A model generated the notes under the pieces. It saw only the letters and a program-made list of their open reading frames with translations. It was not told the DNA's origin and did no database searches. The translations under genes were made by a program, and so were the position numbers. A stretch of DNA of 64,000 nucleotides from Anaerobacillus arseniciselenatis (GTDB lineage Bacteria; Bacillota; Bacilli; Bacillales; Anaerobacillaceae): contig NZ_MLQQ01000045.1 in assembly GCF_001865995.1 (NCBI RefSeq), forward strand, positions 39,447-103,446, written 5' to 3'. Positions 8,403-17,179 of the stretch are shown here, piece by piece; the stretch's first letter is position 1; each line of letters starts with the position of its first letter.

Positions 8403-9316
8403 TTGTGTGATGTAAGAAATGATCATGATCGTTGGTTTAAAGAGTTGATTACAACATTTTTTGAGGAGTTTATCCACGCCTTTTTTCATGACGTTTATGA
8501 ACACCTAGATTTTACACACGTTACTTTTTTACAACAGGAAGTTTTTACGGATATCATTAAGGGAAATAAAGGAACTGTAGACCTTTTAGTTGAAACGAAA
8601 CTCAAAGGTGAAGATGCATTAATTGTCGTCCATATCGAGAGTCAATCTAGTTATGAAAAAGACTTTAATGATCGAATGTTTGTGTATTTTAGCCGCCTAT
8701 ATGAAAAATATCGTCGCCCTATTGTTCCTATTGCTGTTTTTAGTTATGATAAAATTAAAGAAGAAAAAGACCACTTAAACATTTCTTTTCCCTTTAAAAA
8801 TGTACTAACATTCAACTATTACACACTACAACTGAAACGCAAAAACTGGCGTGAGTTTATTAATAAACCAAATGAAGCTGCTCTTGCATTGCTTGGGAAG
8901 ATGGCTATGATGATCACGAAAAAGCGAAAATCAAACTTGAGTTTTTACGGGTTCTTGTAAACTTAGAACTTAACCCAGCGAGAGAACATTTAGTATATGG
9001 TATTTTCGAAAAATATCTTACCTTAAATACTGAAGAAGAAATAGAGTTTAATGAATCTTTAAAACATATTCCAAAAGATGAGGTGGATCGAATTATGGAA
9101 CTGATGACTTCATGGGAGAAAAAAGGTTTTGAAAAAGGAATTGAAGAAGGAATTGGAAAGGGTTTTGAGCGAGGAATTGAAAAAGGAATTGAAAAAGGGC
9201 TTATTAAAGTAGCTAAACAAATGCTAGCAGAAGGATATACTATAAAAGAAATTTGTAAGTTAACTGGAATTACTGAAGAAGATATAATAAAGATGAAAGA
9301 AGAATTAGAAAAATAG
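8403..9316 (+). pseudogene. Rpn-family PD-(D/E)XK nuclease/putative transposase, one-base frameshift
   Basis: Near full-length Rpn gene. TTG 8403 has a GAGGTGAG ribosome site; the N-terminal HDRWFKELITTFFEEF stretch, then VDLLVETKL and HIESQ (the D...ExQ catalytic core) and a helical body are in one frame to about 8902. There the GGG found in the 1.2 kb copy is GG, and the true frame continues one base over through YDDHEKAKIKLEFLRV to the repeat tail at 9083-9316 (EKGIEEGIGKGFERG). Rpn proteins are linked to recombination and to phage restriction. Either a recent inactivation or a sequencing error in a G run; otherwise the gene would be intact. Confidence 0.85.
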
Positions 9317-9383
9317 TGATGAGGCAAACTAAAAAACATTACTTGACTAAAAGAGCTAATAAAATTTAGATAATAGTAATAGA

Positions 9384-9431
9384 ACCCACCACGCCTCTTA
9401 ACAAATGCGGACCAAGGTGGGTCATTTTTTT
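9384..9431 (+). terminator. Rho-independent terminator after the Rpn gene
   Basis: ACCCACC and GGTGGGT arms around an AT-rich loop are followed by CATTTTTTT on the plus strand. Confidence 0.7.
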
Positions 9432-9575
9432 GTGGAATGGGGAACTAAATTGAATACAGAAAGAAATGATTTCAATCTAAAACCACCTACTACATACAAA
9501 GAACAAGTAGAAGTGTTAAAAAGCAGAAATTTATATACATTTGGAACAATTTTCTTTAATTTATAACTCAGTTCC

Positions 9576-11207
9576 CTATTCTTCCTCATCTTCGTCATCA
9601 GGTTCAATTCCAAAAAAGACAAGGAGATCGTCCCAATTAGGTGGATATGCATTGCTACCTTCCCACACAGTACCTCTTTCCCCTTTATATTTTACACCGA
9701 GCTCCCATTGTGTTCCATCGCAAACGCAAGGATCGATATACTCACTATCCCAATATTCAACTTGTAGAGCGTTAAAATCGTTAAGTAATCGAGTCGTTTT
9801 CTCTAATAAATAATGTTCTTCAACTGGAAGCTCATTCGATAAGGTTGTTTTAAAAACCGATGATGATCCTTCTTCAAAAATAATATGATATGTATCGTAA
9901 TCACCAAAACTACCGATTTCAAAATAAATCTCTTCAATAGGTTTATTCACATTACTACCATCAATTGCTTTAAGTCTTTTTAACCATTTTGAGATAAATC
10001 CATCTTTGAAAAAACTAAGAAGTGCTCCATCACAGAATCTCTCAGCGCGTATAGCCCCCATGATCATTGCAAGAATACATTGAGCATCAAGTGACTCCAC
10101 TTCTGCACTTCGCATAACCATATCATCCCATTGAAGACGGTTATCTTCTAAAATGGATACATAAGTAACAAGCTTATATTCTGGATGATTATCCGAAAAA
10201 TTATAGAATTCTTCAACAAATATGTTTACTAGCTCATCAAAATTTACAAACGGTATTTGTATTGGATGTCCGATAGTCCCGTCATTTTCATAGTCAATAA
10301 ACCGTTCACCAAAAGATTCTGTAGCAGCTATTTTTCCAATATATTTCGTAAGTACTTTAAATTTACCGTGAATATTTACCGCCCCGTTAATTCGAAACCA
10401 CTCATCAAAAATTGTACGAAGGTCATTACTTAGGTAGGTAAGTGCCTTCTCTTTGATTTTTTCAGGCACTCCATAATATGCTTCTGCTATTGAACCTGTA
10501 ATAGCTGTCAAAGTGTCGCTATCACCACCTATAGAAATAGCAGTCCTAATAGCATCTTCAAATGAAGTAGCTTCCAAAAAACTCACAATGGCCTGTGGTA
10601 CAGTTTCTTGGCAGGTTGCATTAAATTGGTATGAATCTCTTATATTATCAATGGTGAAATCTAAAGAATAGTAATTTTCATTAATTTTATTTCGAATCTC
10701 TTCTTTAGTAAAACCGCGTCTGGCCATAAATATTGCCACTGCAGTAGCCTCTGCACCCTTAAACCCCTCAACATGGTTGTGAGTCACTCCTGTTACAATC
10801 TCAGATAGCCTAGTAGCCTGGCCCTCTGATCGTGCAATAAACCCTACTGGACTTATTCGCATAGCGGCTCCATTCCCATAACTGTTATACGGTTCAGGAT
10901 TCTCACTAAAAACCCACTTAGAAAACATATTTCCATAACCGCAATTTGGGTACTTACGCCCTATTTCCTGCATATATTTTATCGTCATACCCTCAAGTAT
11001 TAAGCAATAGTCGTTTTCAAAATCAGCGCCGTTAAATAAAGGCTTAATCATCTTCTCTGTCTCCAAAATCGCTTTAGCAATAGCAAGTGTCATAATACTG
11101 TCATCTGTTACATGACATTCTTTAGTAAAAAGCTCAAATTCCTTACTTTTATGATTATTGAATTCAAAACGAGATCCAACAATATCACCAATAATCGCAC
11201 CCATCAT
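9576..11207 (-). CDS. ADP-ribosylglycohydrolase with C-terminal extension
   Basis: 543 residues. The first 270 or so form a DraG/ARH-type domain that removes ADP-ribose from proteins or related compounds: GAIIGDIVGSRFEF at the start, TDDSIMTLAIA near 35 and GGDSDTLTAITGSIAEA near 228 supply the Asp ligands of the di-magnesium site. Residues about 280-400 resemble the DUF6508-type segment seen behind such hydrolases (SILEDNRLQWDDMVM...). The last 140 residues are an acidic unknown domain ending DDEDEEE. ATG at 11207 (or 11204) lies behind AGGAGGATAGCTT. No partner transferase is adjacent; an ART-like protein is encoded at 45142. A DNA-repair or toxin-reversal role is possible but unproven. Confidence 0.85.
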   Translation of the reverse strand: MMGAIIGDIVGSRFEFNNHKSKEFELFTKECHVTDDSIMTLAIAKAILETEKMIKPLFNGADFENDYCLILEGMTIKYMQEIGRKYPNCGYGNMFSKWVFSENPEPYNSYGNGAAMRISPVGFIARSEGQATRLSEIVTGVTHNHVEGFKGAEATAVAIFMARRGFTKEEIRNKINENYYSLDFTIDNIRDSYQFNATCQETVPQAIVSFLEATSFEDAIRTAISIGGDSDTLTAITGSIAEAYYGVPEKIKEKALTYLSNDLRTIFDEWFRINGAVNIHGKFKVLTKYIGKIAATESFGERFIDYENDGTIGHPIQIPFVNFDELVNIFVEEFYNFSDNHPEYKLVTYVSILEDNRLQWDDMVMRSAEVESLDAQCILAMIMGAIRAERFCDGALLSFFKDGFISKWLKRLKAIDGSNVNKPIEEIYFEIGSFGDYDTYHIIFEEGSSSVFKTTLSNELPVEEHYLLEKTTRLLNDFNALQVEYWDSEYIDPCVCDGTQWELGVKYKGERGTVWEGSNAYPPNWDDLLVFFGIEPDDEDEEE

Positions 11208-11329
11208 AAGCTATCCTCCTTCATGCATTTTCGTATTGTCAACGGTACTAGAGCATTTCCTGGTATATTAAAACTATTATTGAGCTCCGTCTAAAGGTAC
11301 TTTGTACTCTGGAAAGCCAAATCTATTTC

Positions 11330-11690
11330 CTACATACTACCCTTATTCGCTACAGGCACTAACTTCACTGGCATATCCTCGTTCAACCGCCAGACAAAGC
11401 TCATTGGTTTGCTGCCGGAGTGGCTGACGTATTCGGCGGTACCTAGGAACGTAAATGGTGATGTATAGCCGTGTTCTTTTTTGTATTCGCGGACAAACAA
11501 GGCGATTTTGTGTTTGTTCTTTTTATGATGAATGTAGCGCTTGGCGGTTGGGCTCGTTGGTGTGACGCGGCTTTGGGTTTGCCAGTGAAATAGGCATTCA
11601 TTAATCGCGTAATCATCATATAAAGTTGATGGCGAAAAGTCTTTTTCCGGTGCTTCTTTATAAAACGAATAGTAAAACATCGCAAGCATT
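11330..11690 (-). pseudogene. DUF3427-type helicase C-terminal fragment
   Basis: The translated stretch contains KDFSPSTLYDDYAIN, LFHWQTQSRVTP, RYIHHKK and FLGTAEYVSHSGSKPM, hallmarks of the DUF3427 domain at the C-terminus of large DEAD/DEAH helicases, which are often found in restriction or defence settings. The helicase motors and upstream nuclease are absent, and the frame before about residue 30 looks unrelated. Upstream it runs into a REP-like palindrome at 11739. A relic of a lost helicase gene; no start or ribosome site supports expression. Confidence 0.8.
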
Positions 11691-11738
11691 ACGCAAAACG
11701 TATTCTTTCGCTTGTTTTTCAATTTGGATATAACATCG

Positions 11739-11776
11739 AGGGACAGGGGGGATTGTCCCAGTTGTTTTCGCATGCC
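11739..11776. repeat. REP-like palindrome (GGGACAGG...GTCCCAGTTG type)
   Basis: GAGGGACAGGGGGGATTGTCCCAGTTG followed by GCCTGTCAC. One of about eleven short palindromes of this type in intergenic parts of the window. Confidence 0.7.
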
Positions 11777-11816
11777 TGTCACACTTGTCTAATTTTCTTT
11801 TACTCATAGATAGCCA

Positions 11817-12074
11817 TTACAATGAAGAAGAGCCTTCGTTTTCATTTACATGGTTACTACTACCTCTTACTCTTTTCAATATTTCCAAAGCAAATTCTAC
11901 ACTTGACGTCTTCTCTTCAGTTTCACGATACCTATTAAGTTCTTTGGAAAAATCCCTTCCTATTTCTTTAATTATAAAAACACAATCATCTCGTTGTTCT
12001 TTCCTGTGAAAATCTAGAGTATCAAAGTGTTCTTCTAGGATTTGAATAGTGTAATCAAGTATGTGCTTATCCAT
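11817..12074 (-). CDS. Small hypothetical protein, helical and charged
   Basis: 85 residues, not recognised. ATG 12074 is supported by a GTTAGGAGGTTATTA ribosome site, so translation is likely. Predicted mostly helical: ILDYTIQILEEHF, then a charged middle and VEFALEILKRV; the tail is Ser/Asn/Glu rich. No membrane segment or signal. It lies alone between the DUF3427 relic and a broken hicA, in a region full of remnants, so it may be a survivor of an accessory island such as an immunity or regulator gene. That is a guess from setting only. Confidence 0.6.
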   Translation of the reverse strand: MDKHILDYTIQILEEHFDTLDFHRKEQRDDCVFIIKEIGRDFSKELNRYRETEEKTSSVEFALEILKRVRGSSNHVNENEGSSSL

Positions 12075-12159
12075 TAATAACCTCCTAACTGTCCCCTTTA
12101 GTTTATCAATTAGTCACATAATTGCAAATTCCACAAATATGTGAAAAATTATAAAAAAA

Positions 12160-12321
12160 ATGAAAACTCAACCTAGAGGAATACGGTATGTAGATGCAGC
12201 AAAGGTTCTTAATCATTTCGGTTACATATTGGTAAGAAAGAAAGGTTTCGCACAGGCATTTCCGAAATGATGCAGGTGATTTAATGGTTTTAAAAGAAGA
12301 AAATCCTTTAAAAATCTCTTA
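12160..12321 (+). pseudogene. HicA-like toxin pseudogene (frameshift and 3' truncation)
   Basis: Nearly identical to the hicA at 26639, starting at the same ATG with PRGIRYVDAAKVLNHFGY. An extra T in GGTTTCGCACAGG (about 12246) shifts the frame just before the catalytic SHRHF motif. Homology ends at 12321, where a 25-bp palindrome (12327-12351) begins. No hicB follows. The mRNA could not make an active toxin. Confidence 0.85.
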
Positions 12322-12326
12322 TGAAA

Positions 12327-12945
12327 AAGTTAAGTACCAGGCACTTAACTTTTACAATCTATATTTCGTACGCGGTGTCACTCCCCGAAGGCGTGGGCGA
12401 ACAAAAATACAGCCGACTAGATGGTCGACTGCTTTTTTTAAAATATATTCTTTTAACTCCATCTACGGGTTTTCGAAAGGTGAGTTTTTTGGAGTGAAAT
12501 ATTTAGAAGATACTTCCGTGGCTATGAATATACGTAACGCTTTTTAGGGCATCTACTACCATCCATTAATTTTTATTAGTTTTAATAATAAAAACTTCTT
12601 TTTCAAGTTTATTAACTTTATCAGTAATAAACCCAACGTCATTTATTCGCGAATCATTTGTTAATTCAAACTGTAGACCGATGCCTTCTAATTTTGCATC
12701 AACATTGTCAAAACGACCGTGCATTTCAGACCTTAAATTATTAATTTCGGTATTCACCCCATTAATTTCAGTTTTTATTCCATTAATTTCAGTTCCCATT
12801 CCATTAATTTCAGTTTTTATTCCATTAATTTCAGTTCCCATTCCATTAATTTCAGTTTTTATTCCATTAATTTCGGTTTTCATTCCATTAATTTCAGTTT
12901 TCATTTCTTGAAATTCATGATTCATCTTTGTAAGTAGTTCAAAGA
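12327..12945. repeat. Segmental duplication, copy A (partner 22203-22811)
   Basis: Begins with the near-palindrome AAGTTAAGTACCAGGCACTTAACTT, runs through GTGTCACTCCCCGAAG, a CAGCCGAC/GTCGACTG hairpin with T run near 12408, and then the heptad-repeat gene on the minus strand. Order and sequence match the second copy except that copy B has a hairpin element inserted and fewer heptad repeats. Confidence 0.85.
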
Positions 12946-12958
12946 TTTGTTTTTCCAT
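12566..12958 (-). CDS. Coiled-coil protein with tandem 7-residue repeats
   Basis: 130 residues. After FELLTKMNHEFQE there are eight consecutive heptads of the form M/I-K/G-T-E-I-N-G (residues about 19-75), encoded by 21-base tandem repeats at about 12751-12905. A conserved tail follows, LRSEMHGRFDNVDAKLEGI, then NDVGFITDKVNKLEKEVFIIK. The pattern predicts a long parallel coiled coil. ATG 12958 follows GGAGGTGATCGTAA. A second, contracted and interrupted copy lies at 22627-22811 with only one heptad, so repeat number changes readily. Small coiled-coil proteins of this build are common in Bacillaceae, function unknown. Confidence 0.7.
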   Translation of the reverse strand: MEKQIFELLTKMNHEFQEMKTEINGMKTEINGIKTEINGMGTEINGIKTEINGMGTEINGIKTEINGVNTEINNLRSEMHGRFDNVDAKLEGIGLQFELTNDSRINDVGFITDKVNKLEKEVFIIKTNKN

Positions 12959-12996
12959 TTACGATCACCTCCAGACTTTTGACTATTGGACTACCT

Positions 12997-13118
12997 GAGT
13001 GAATTTCATTATTACCAATAATGAGCCACATCACGAAAATATATAGTTTGCGAATGGTTTTGACGCAACAATATATTGATCTTAGTGGCGAAAATATTGA
13101 ATGATGAAATTCATTAAC
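12997..13118 (+). repeat. Hairpin element E, copy 1
   Basis: Outer arms GAGTGAATTTCAT and ATGAAATTCATT, inner GCCAC/GTGGC, and a core stem around ATATATAGTTTGCG / CGCAACAATATAT. Same architecture as the copies at 22514, 48445, 53254, 57163 and 58108. Confidence 0.85.
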
Positions 13119-13207
13119 TCTAAAAAAATTATACAAAGAATTTGGTCTATTTACTAGTATTTTTTTAGGTGTTACCACGAAAAGACAATCTAGAAAAATG
13201 TGAAGAG

Positions 13208-13518
13208 TTAGGCTTTCCACAAAAAAACATTGTCCGAGTTATCTGACGTTGATGAAGAAGAGAAACATCCGCTTAAAGTTGTGAGCACCCCACTTCCTGC
13301 TAGCATCCCCATTCCTATCACTACTCTTTTAACAAAGCTTCTTCTTGTGATTGGACGGTAATAGTTAGGGGTTTGGACAATTCCTAAACCTTCGATCTCC
13401 GTTTCATATTCAACGATATCTTTACGGTCTCTAATTTTAGCATCTTTATATTGGTGTTTCTCACAATTACAGTCGCTAATAAACAATCATCATTATGTCT
13501 AATTTCATTTTGTTCCAT
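13208..13518 (-). pseudogene. Tat-type lipoprotein precursor fragment, frameshifted
   Basis: The long frame encodes a His/Cys-containing N-terminus, then VQTPNYYRPITRRSFVKR with a twin-arginine motif, a hydrophobic stretch and the lipobox LSGC followed by a Ser-rich linker. ATG 13518 with a GGGGGGATAT ribosome site opens a frame (MEQNEIRHNDD) that leads into this one only after a one-base shift near 13490. The C-terminal mature domain is missing: after about ten residues past the lipobox Cys the frame enters unrelated sequence. So the export signal of a larger extracytoplasmic protein is all that is left; its function cannot be told. Confidence 0.6.
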
Positions 13519-13772
13519 CCATATCCCCCCTTATGTTTTATTAAATGAATAGCAAGTTGTTAATTACCATTTTTTATAAGGTAAAAATTTACCGACAAAT
13601 GTAACTATTACTCGGTCACCATTCGGGTCTTCCTTTTTAGTCAGATTCTTTTACAAAGTTTTTTATTTACATCTTCATTCTATATTTCAGGAGATATATT
13701 CTGACAAAAGTGTAGAGAAAAGTTGAATTATTTACTAAAATCATAGTTACCAAATGACTAGGAGGGCTTCAT

Positions 13773-14048
13773 ATGGAAAAAATGGTCGTTTTTCAAATTC
13801 CAAGTGTAGGGCTTAGTTTACAAAGAATCATAGAGTTTGTTCAGCTTAACACACTGTTTCAAAGTGAAATATATCTTATTAAAAATAAACAACGTTTCAA
13901 TGCTAAAAGTATTACTTCGATTGTTAGTGTAGTATTTACATCCAAAAAAGAGGAAGAATTTATAATCAGTGTGAAAGGTCAGAACGCTGAAAAGGATATT
14001 AATAAAATTATTGATTTTTTCGGAAATAATAAACTACGTATACAATAA
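13773..14048 (+). CDS. HPr-like protein lacking the active-site histidine
   Basis: 91 residues with the HPr beta-alpha pattern: a first strand, an amphipathic helix (LQRIIEFVQLNTLF), a strand with YLIKNKQRFNAKSI and a C-terminal helix. NAKSI aligns with the regulatory Ser46 region of HPr (NLKSI), and SIVSVV follows as in SIMGVMSL. The position of phosphorylated His15 holds GLSL instead, with no His, so normal phosphotransfer is not expected. B. subtilis Crh similarly lacks His15 and works in carbon regulation, which makes a regulatory role plausible. ATG 13773 has a strong AGGAGGGCTTCAT ribosome site. No PTS genes adjoin. Confidence 0.68.
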   Translation: MEKMVVFQIPSVGLSLQRIIEFVQLNTLFQSEIYLIKNKQRFNAKSITSIVSVVFTSKKEEEFIISVKGQNAEKDINKIIDFFGNNKLRIQ

Positions 14049-14118
14049 GAATCCGAAAATTTTTTCGAGTTTGACTAAGACTTGAGGAGTAAAAAAGAAC
14101 AGCTAAAAGATAATGGAT

Positions 14119-14146
14119 TTAATCAAACTTGAGTTTTTACGGGTTT
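14119..14146 (+). pseudogene. Tiny Rpn gene fragment
   Basis: AATCAAACTTGAGTTTTTACGGGTT is identical to 8930-8954 inside the Rpn gene (IKLEFLRV). Nothing else of the gene is left here. A short stretch at about 14474-14512 likewise matches the 5' part of the small gene at 22976-23206, so this gap collects gene debris. Confidence 0.65.
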
Positions 14147-14165
14147 AACCAATTACAAAGTGTTG

Positions 14166-14345
14166 GCGGACATATGTTCCGTTATTTCTTGAATTTTAGC
14201 AATCTTTGCACTTTTGCGGACATCTATTCCGTTATTTTGAAAAAAACAGCTCGAATCGAAGTCATTTTCAGCAAATAGCGGAACAGATGTCCGCACAGAT
14301 TTGAAATCTACCCACTTTTAACAAAATAACGTACCTCATGTCCGC
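14166..14345. repeat. 180-bp nested-palindrome repeat, copy 1
   Basis: Starts GCGGACATATGTTCCGTTATTT and ends AACGTACCTCATGTCCGC. A second GCGGACATCTATTCCGTTATTT unit and its mirror AAATAGCGGAACAGATGTCCG lie inside, around a centre AACAGCTCGAATCGAAGTC. Three other copies in the window have exactly the same length. Confidence 0.92.
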
Positions 14346-14380
14346 ACACTAACTAGCCACTGATTCAAAATAACCTGGTA

Positions 14381-14430
14381 CCTTGTGTCACTTCCCGAAA
14401 AATTATGTTTTACAGCGATGTTTTACGAAC
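14381..14430. repeat. GTGTCACTTCCCGAA / TTTTACAGCG repeat (diverged copy)
   Basis: GTGTCACTTCCCGAAAAATTATGTTTTACAGCG with GATGTTTTACGAAC; the same block order as at 8186 and 22822. Confidence 0.6.
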
Positions 14431-14437
14431 TAAAAAA

Positions 14438-14463
14438 TGACCGAGTGCTCCAACACTCGGTCA
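14438..14463 (-). terminator. Terminator of the malate operon
   Basis: TGACCGAGTG and CACTCGGTCA are perfect arms around CTCCAA. On the minus strand the stem is followed by TTTTTTAG. It lies 50 bases past the maeN stop codon. Confidence 0.85.
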
Positions 14464-14515
14464 ATCTAACTACACGAATTTCCAAATTGAATGACTTTTT
14501 TAATGTTGATATTAT

Positions 14516-15847
14516 TTAAAGAAACAGTGGAATAATTAAACCTGCTATTAATAAGATCAATGCTCCACCAAGTCTAGATGCTATTTGGGCAAAAGGCATT
14601 AACTGCATACGTTTTGAGGCAGAAAGTACGGCAACGTCACCTGTTCCTCCCATATTCGCCATGCAAAGCCCTGCAGATATAGCAGATTCAATTGGATAGA
14701 AACCAACTAATCTACCTAATAAGCCAGCTCCTAATACTGCTCCAAATACCACTCCAGCGACAAGTAAAATATATTGTAGACTAAGAGCCGCTAGTACTGC
14801 GTTTAAATCAGTAAATGCTACGCCAATTCCGAATAGTAAAGCTAATGTCCATGTTTTTGCTACAAATTGATACCATTGGCTAGCACCTTCGACTACGTTT
14901 TGAGGAATGAGGTTGGCAATTTTAGCAATCGCTACTAAAATGATCATCAATGCATATGGATGAAGTGGAATTATTGCTCCTAGTAACTGTCCACTTGCAA
15001 AAAATAGTAACGCTATCAGTAAACCTATTCCCATTTTTGAAATATCAAATGTCGATTTCTTTTCTTCCAACTTAAAGCCTGGAATTAGTTGACCGTTTCC
15101 AGATAGCGATGGAAATTTATTCCCAAGGCTATTCAATAAACTCGCAAACACGATTGCAAACACGTTTCCAAGAGCTAGTGCTGGGACAAGAATAGAAATA
15201 TAATAACTTGCAGGTTGTCCTAAAAATTCAGAATACACTTGTGCCATCGGAATTGCTCCTGCACCCATTCCCCCACCTAAAATTGGAAGTGCGATAACTA
15301 AAACAGCTTCTTGAATTGAAAAGCCTACAAAAAATCCAACTAATCCAGCGATTAACATCGCGCCTAACACAGCACCAAAAATAGGAACAAAATAACGAAC
15401 ACCGATTTTCATGAGAACCTTTGAATTCATGCCTAAAATACTCCCAGTAATTAAGGCAGCTATGTAGAAGTCAAGAAAACCTCCAACGGTCATGAATTCA
15501 TCTACACCAGTAACAACACTTTCAGGTAAAATTCCACTATATACCATGTAAGCGGAGCCAAAGATCGCTACAATTGCTCCTCCCCCTAAATAAGACTTGA
15601 TAATCGGCATACGATCGCCAATCCAACCTAAAGCTTCACCAAACACAACCATTACGAGCAAACTTCCTATCATTCCTGTTGGAAGGGTTCCAGTATAAAC
15701 GGTTACAATTGTTACTAATAGAAAAATAGCAAACCAAACAATTGGTAATCCCATGACCTTTACCTGTTCTTTTGGATAAAGGTCATATGTTTTTTTATCA
15801 TTTTGCAATGGTTGTGTATCTTCGAGTTTTTTTGCTGTTTGTCCCAT
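14516..15847 (-). CDS. maeN: Sodium:malate symporter of the 2-hydroxycarboxylate transporter family
   Basis: 443 residues, matching MaeN/CimH/CitS length, with about 11 hydrophobic segments. Two GGxG re-entrant motifs characteristic of the 2HCT family are visible: LPILGGGMGAGAIPMAQVY near residue 190 and NMGGTGDVAVLSAS near 395, followed by LMPFAQIASRLGGA. It should import malate (or citrate) with Na+. ATG 15847 has AAGGAG at the right distance; the GTG at 15856 does not. It lies 37 bases after malic enzyme and is preceded by the malR-malK two-component genes, so malate is the likely substrate and MalR the likely activator. Confidence 0.92.
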   Translation of the reverse strand: MGQTAKKLEDTQPLQNDKKTYDLYPKEQVKVMGLPIVWFAIFLLVTIVTVYTGTLPTGMIGSLLVMVVFGEALGWIGDRMPIIKSYLGGGAIVAIFGSAYMVYSGILPESVVTGVDEFMTVGGFLDFYIAALITGSILGMNSKVLMKIGVRYFVPIFGAVLGAMLIAGLVGFFVGFSIQEAVLVIALPILGGGMGAGAIPMAQVYSEFLGQPASYYISILVPALALGNVFAIVFASLLNSLGNKFPSLSGNGQLIPGFKLEEKKSTFDISKMGIGLLIALLFFASGQLLGAIIPLHPYALMIILVAIAKIANLIPQNVVEGASQWYQFVAKTWTLALLFGIGVAFTDLNAVLAALSLQYILLVAGVVFGAVLGAGLLGRLVGFYPIESAISAGLCMANMGGTGDVAVLSASKRMQLMPFAQIASRLGGALILLIAGLIIPLFL

Positions 15848-15884
15848 ACTCCTCACTCCTTCTCATATTCTCATATTTATCAAC

Positions 15885-17075
15885 TTAACTAGTCTTTTCA
15901 GTAATCTTTCCTTTTTCAAGTACACAACTAGCAACGGCTTCTGCCACGACTTTCGGCACTTCTTTGTTCAGTGCATTAGGAATTACATATGTTGCCGTTA
16001 ATTCATTATTAGGAATAATGTTTGCAATCGCATAAGCTGCAGCAATTTTCATCTCAACGGTGATGTCTGACGCCCTAGCATCTATTGCTCCGCGAAATAT
16101 CCCTGGGAATGCTAATAAGTTATTTACTTGGTTTGGATAATCTGAACGTCCAGTCCCAACTACTTTTGCTCCTGCTGCAAGTGCTTCCTCCGGGTAGATT
16201 TCTGGGATCGGGTTTGCCATGGCAAATACAATAGGATCCTTCGCCATTTTTTTAATATGAGCGGAATTTAGTGCAGCTGGTCCAGATACACCAATAAATA
16301 CGTCAGCACCAATAATTGCATCAGCTAATGTTCCAGTAATGTTTTCTTTATTCGTAACTTTAGCGATTTTTTGTTGACTTGGATTTAACCAATGTTCGCT
16401 TTTATTCACAACACCTTCTAAACTGACAAGCGTAATATTAGTAAAGCCTGCTTCTAATAGTAATTTAGCAATCGAAATTCCTGCAGCACCAGCACCATTA
16501 ATAACAATGTTCACCTGTTTCATTTGTTTTCCGACGACTTTTAATGCGTTCAATAAACCAGCTAACACCACAATCGCTGTTCCATGTTGATCATCATGAA
16601 ATACTGGGATATCAACCTCTTTCTTTAAACGCTCTTCAATCTCAAAACAACGTGGTGCTGAGATATCCTCTAAATTGATGCCAGCAAAAGTTGGTTGTAA
16701 CGCTTTCACAATGGCAATGATTTCATCAACATCTTTTGTATCAAGACATAATGGGAAGGCATCAATATTGGCAAAGTTTTTAAAAAGCATACATTTCCCT
16801 TCCATGACCGGCATGGCCGCACCCGGACCAATATCACCGAGTCCTAAAACTGCAGTTCCATCGGTTACAACGGCTACCATATTTCCTCTTGAAGTAAGAT
16901 GATTTAATTCCTCTGGCTTTTTCTCGATTTCCTTACAAACATCCCCAACACCAGGTGTATAAACTAGACTTAAATCCTCTAGACTATTAATCTCGACTTT
17001 ACTGTTAACACCTATCTTCCCCTTATAGTCGCGATGCAATTGGATCGCCTGTTCCTTTAAGTTTTGAGCTTTCAT
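15885..17075 (-). CDS. NAD(P)-dependent malic enzyme
   Basis: 396 residues, the short bacterial type (like B. subtilis YtsJ, about 410). It decarboxylates malate to pyruvate with NAD(P)H formation. The N-terminal domain has SLVYTPGVGDVC near residue 32, TDGTAVLGLGDIGP near 70 and the metal-site FHDDQHGTA near 160. The NAD-binding domain has INGAGAAGIS near 193 and AMANPIPEI near 286. ATG 17075 follows CAAGGGGGACAAATA. A perfect cre site lies 17 bases upstream. It stands with the malate importer, so imported malate can be turned directly into pyruvate. Confidence 0.95.
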   Translation of the reverse strand: MKAQNLKEQAIQLHRDYKGKIGVNSKVEINSLEDLSLVYTPGVGDVCKEIEKKPEELNHLTSRGNMVAVVTDGTAVLGLGDIGPGAAMPVMEGKCMLFKNFANIDAFPLCLDTKDVDEIIAIVKALQPTFAGINLEDISAPRCFEIEERLKKEVDIPVFHDDQHGTAIVVLAGLLNALKVVGKQMKQVNIVINGAGAAGISIAKLLLEAGFTNITLVSLEGVVNKSEHWLNPSQQKIAKVTNKENITGTLADAIIGADVFIGVSGPAALNSAHIKKMAKDPIVFAMANPIPEIYPEEALAAGAKVVGTGRSDYPNQVNNLLAFPGIFRGAIDARASDITVEMKIAAAYAIANIIPNNELTATYVIPNALNKEVPKVVAEAVASCVLEKGKITEKTS

Positions 17076-17091
17076 TATTTGTCCCCCTTGT

Positions 17092-17105
17092 TGAAATCGG
17101 TTTCA
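17092..17105. promoter_or_regulatory. Catabolite-responsive element (cre) in the malic enzyme leader
   Basis: TGAAATCGGTTTCA fits the CcpA consensus TGWAANCGNTNWCA at every defined position, on both strands. It lies just upstream of the ribosome site of malic enzyme, so CcpA-HPr(Ser-P) would act as a roadblock or promoter repressor of malic enzyme and maeN in rich sugar. Confidence 0.85.
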
Positions 17106-17179
17106 TTTAACCTACACTCAGTTTAATAAATTTGAATATTTTGTGACAGTTTATGAAACTTAAGAAAACTTTTGTAACT

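Noticed and set aside
12681..12911. Plus-strand frame of repeated PLISVFI units
   Set aside because: It is the mirror of the 21-bp heptad repeats of the minus-strand coiled-coil gene.
12939..13220. 93-residue minus-strand frame
   Set aside because: It spans hairpin element E and has no ribosome site; composition is that of the repeat.
17092..17105. Interpreting the malic enzyme palindrome as a MalR site
   Set aside because: It matches the CcpA cre consensus fully; MalR sites are not expected to have that symmetry, although an additional MalR site nearby cannot be excluded.
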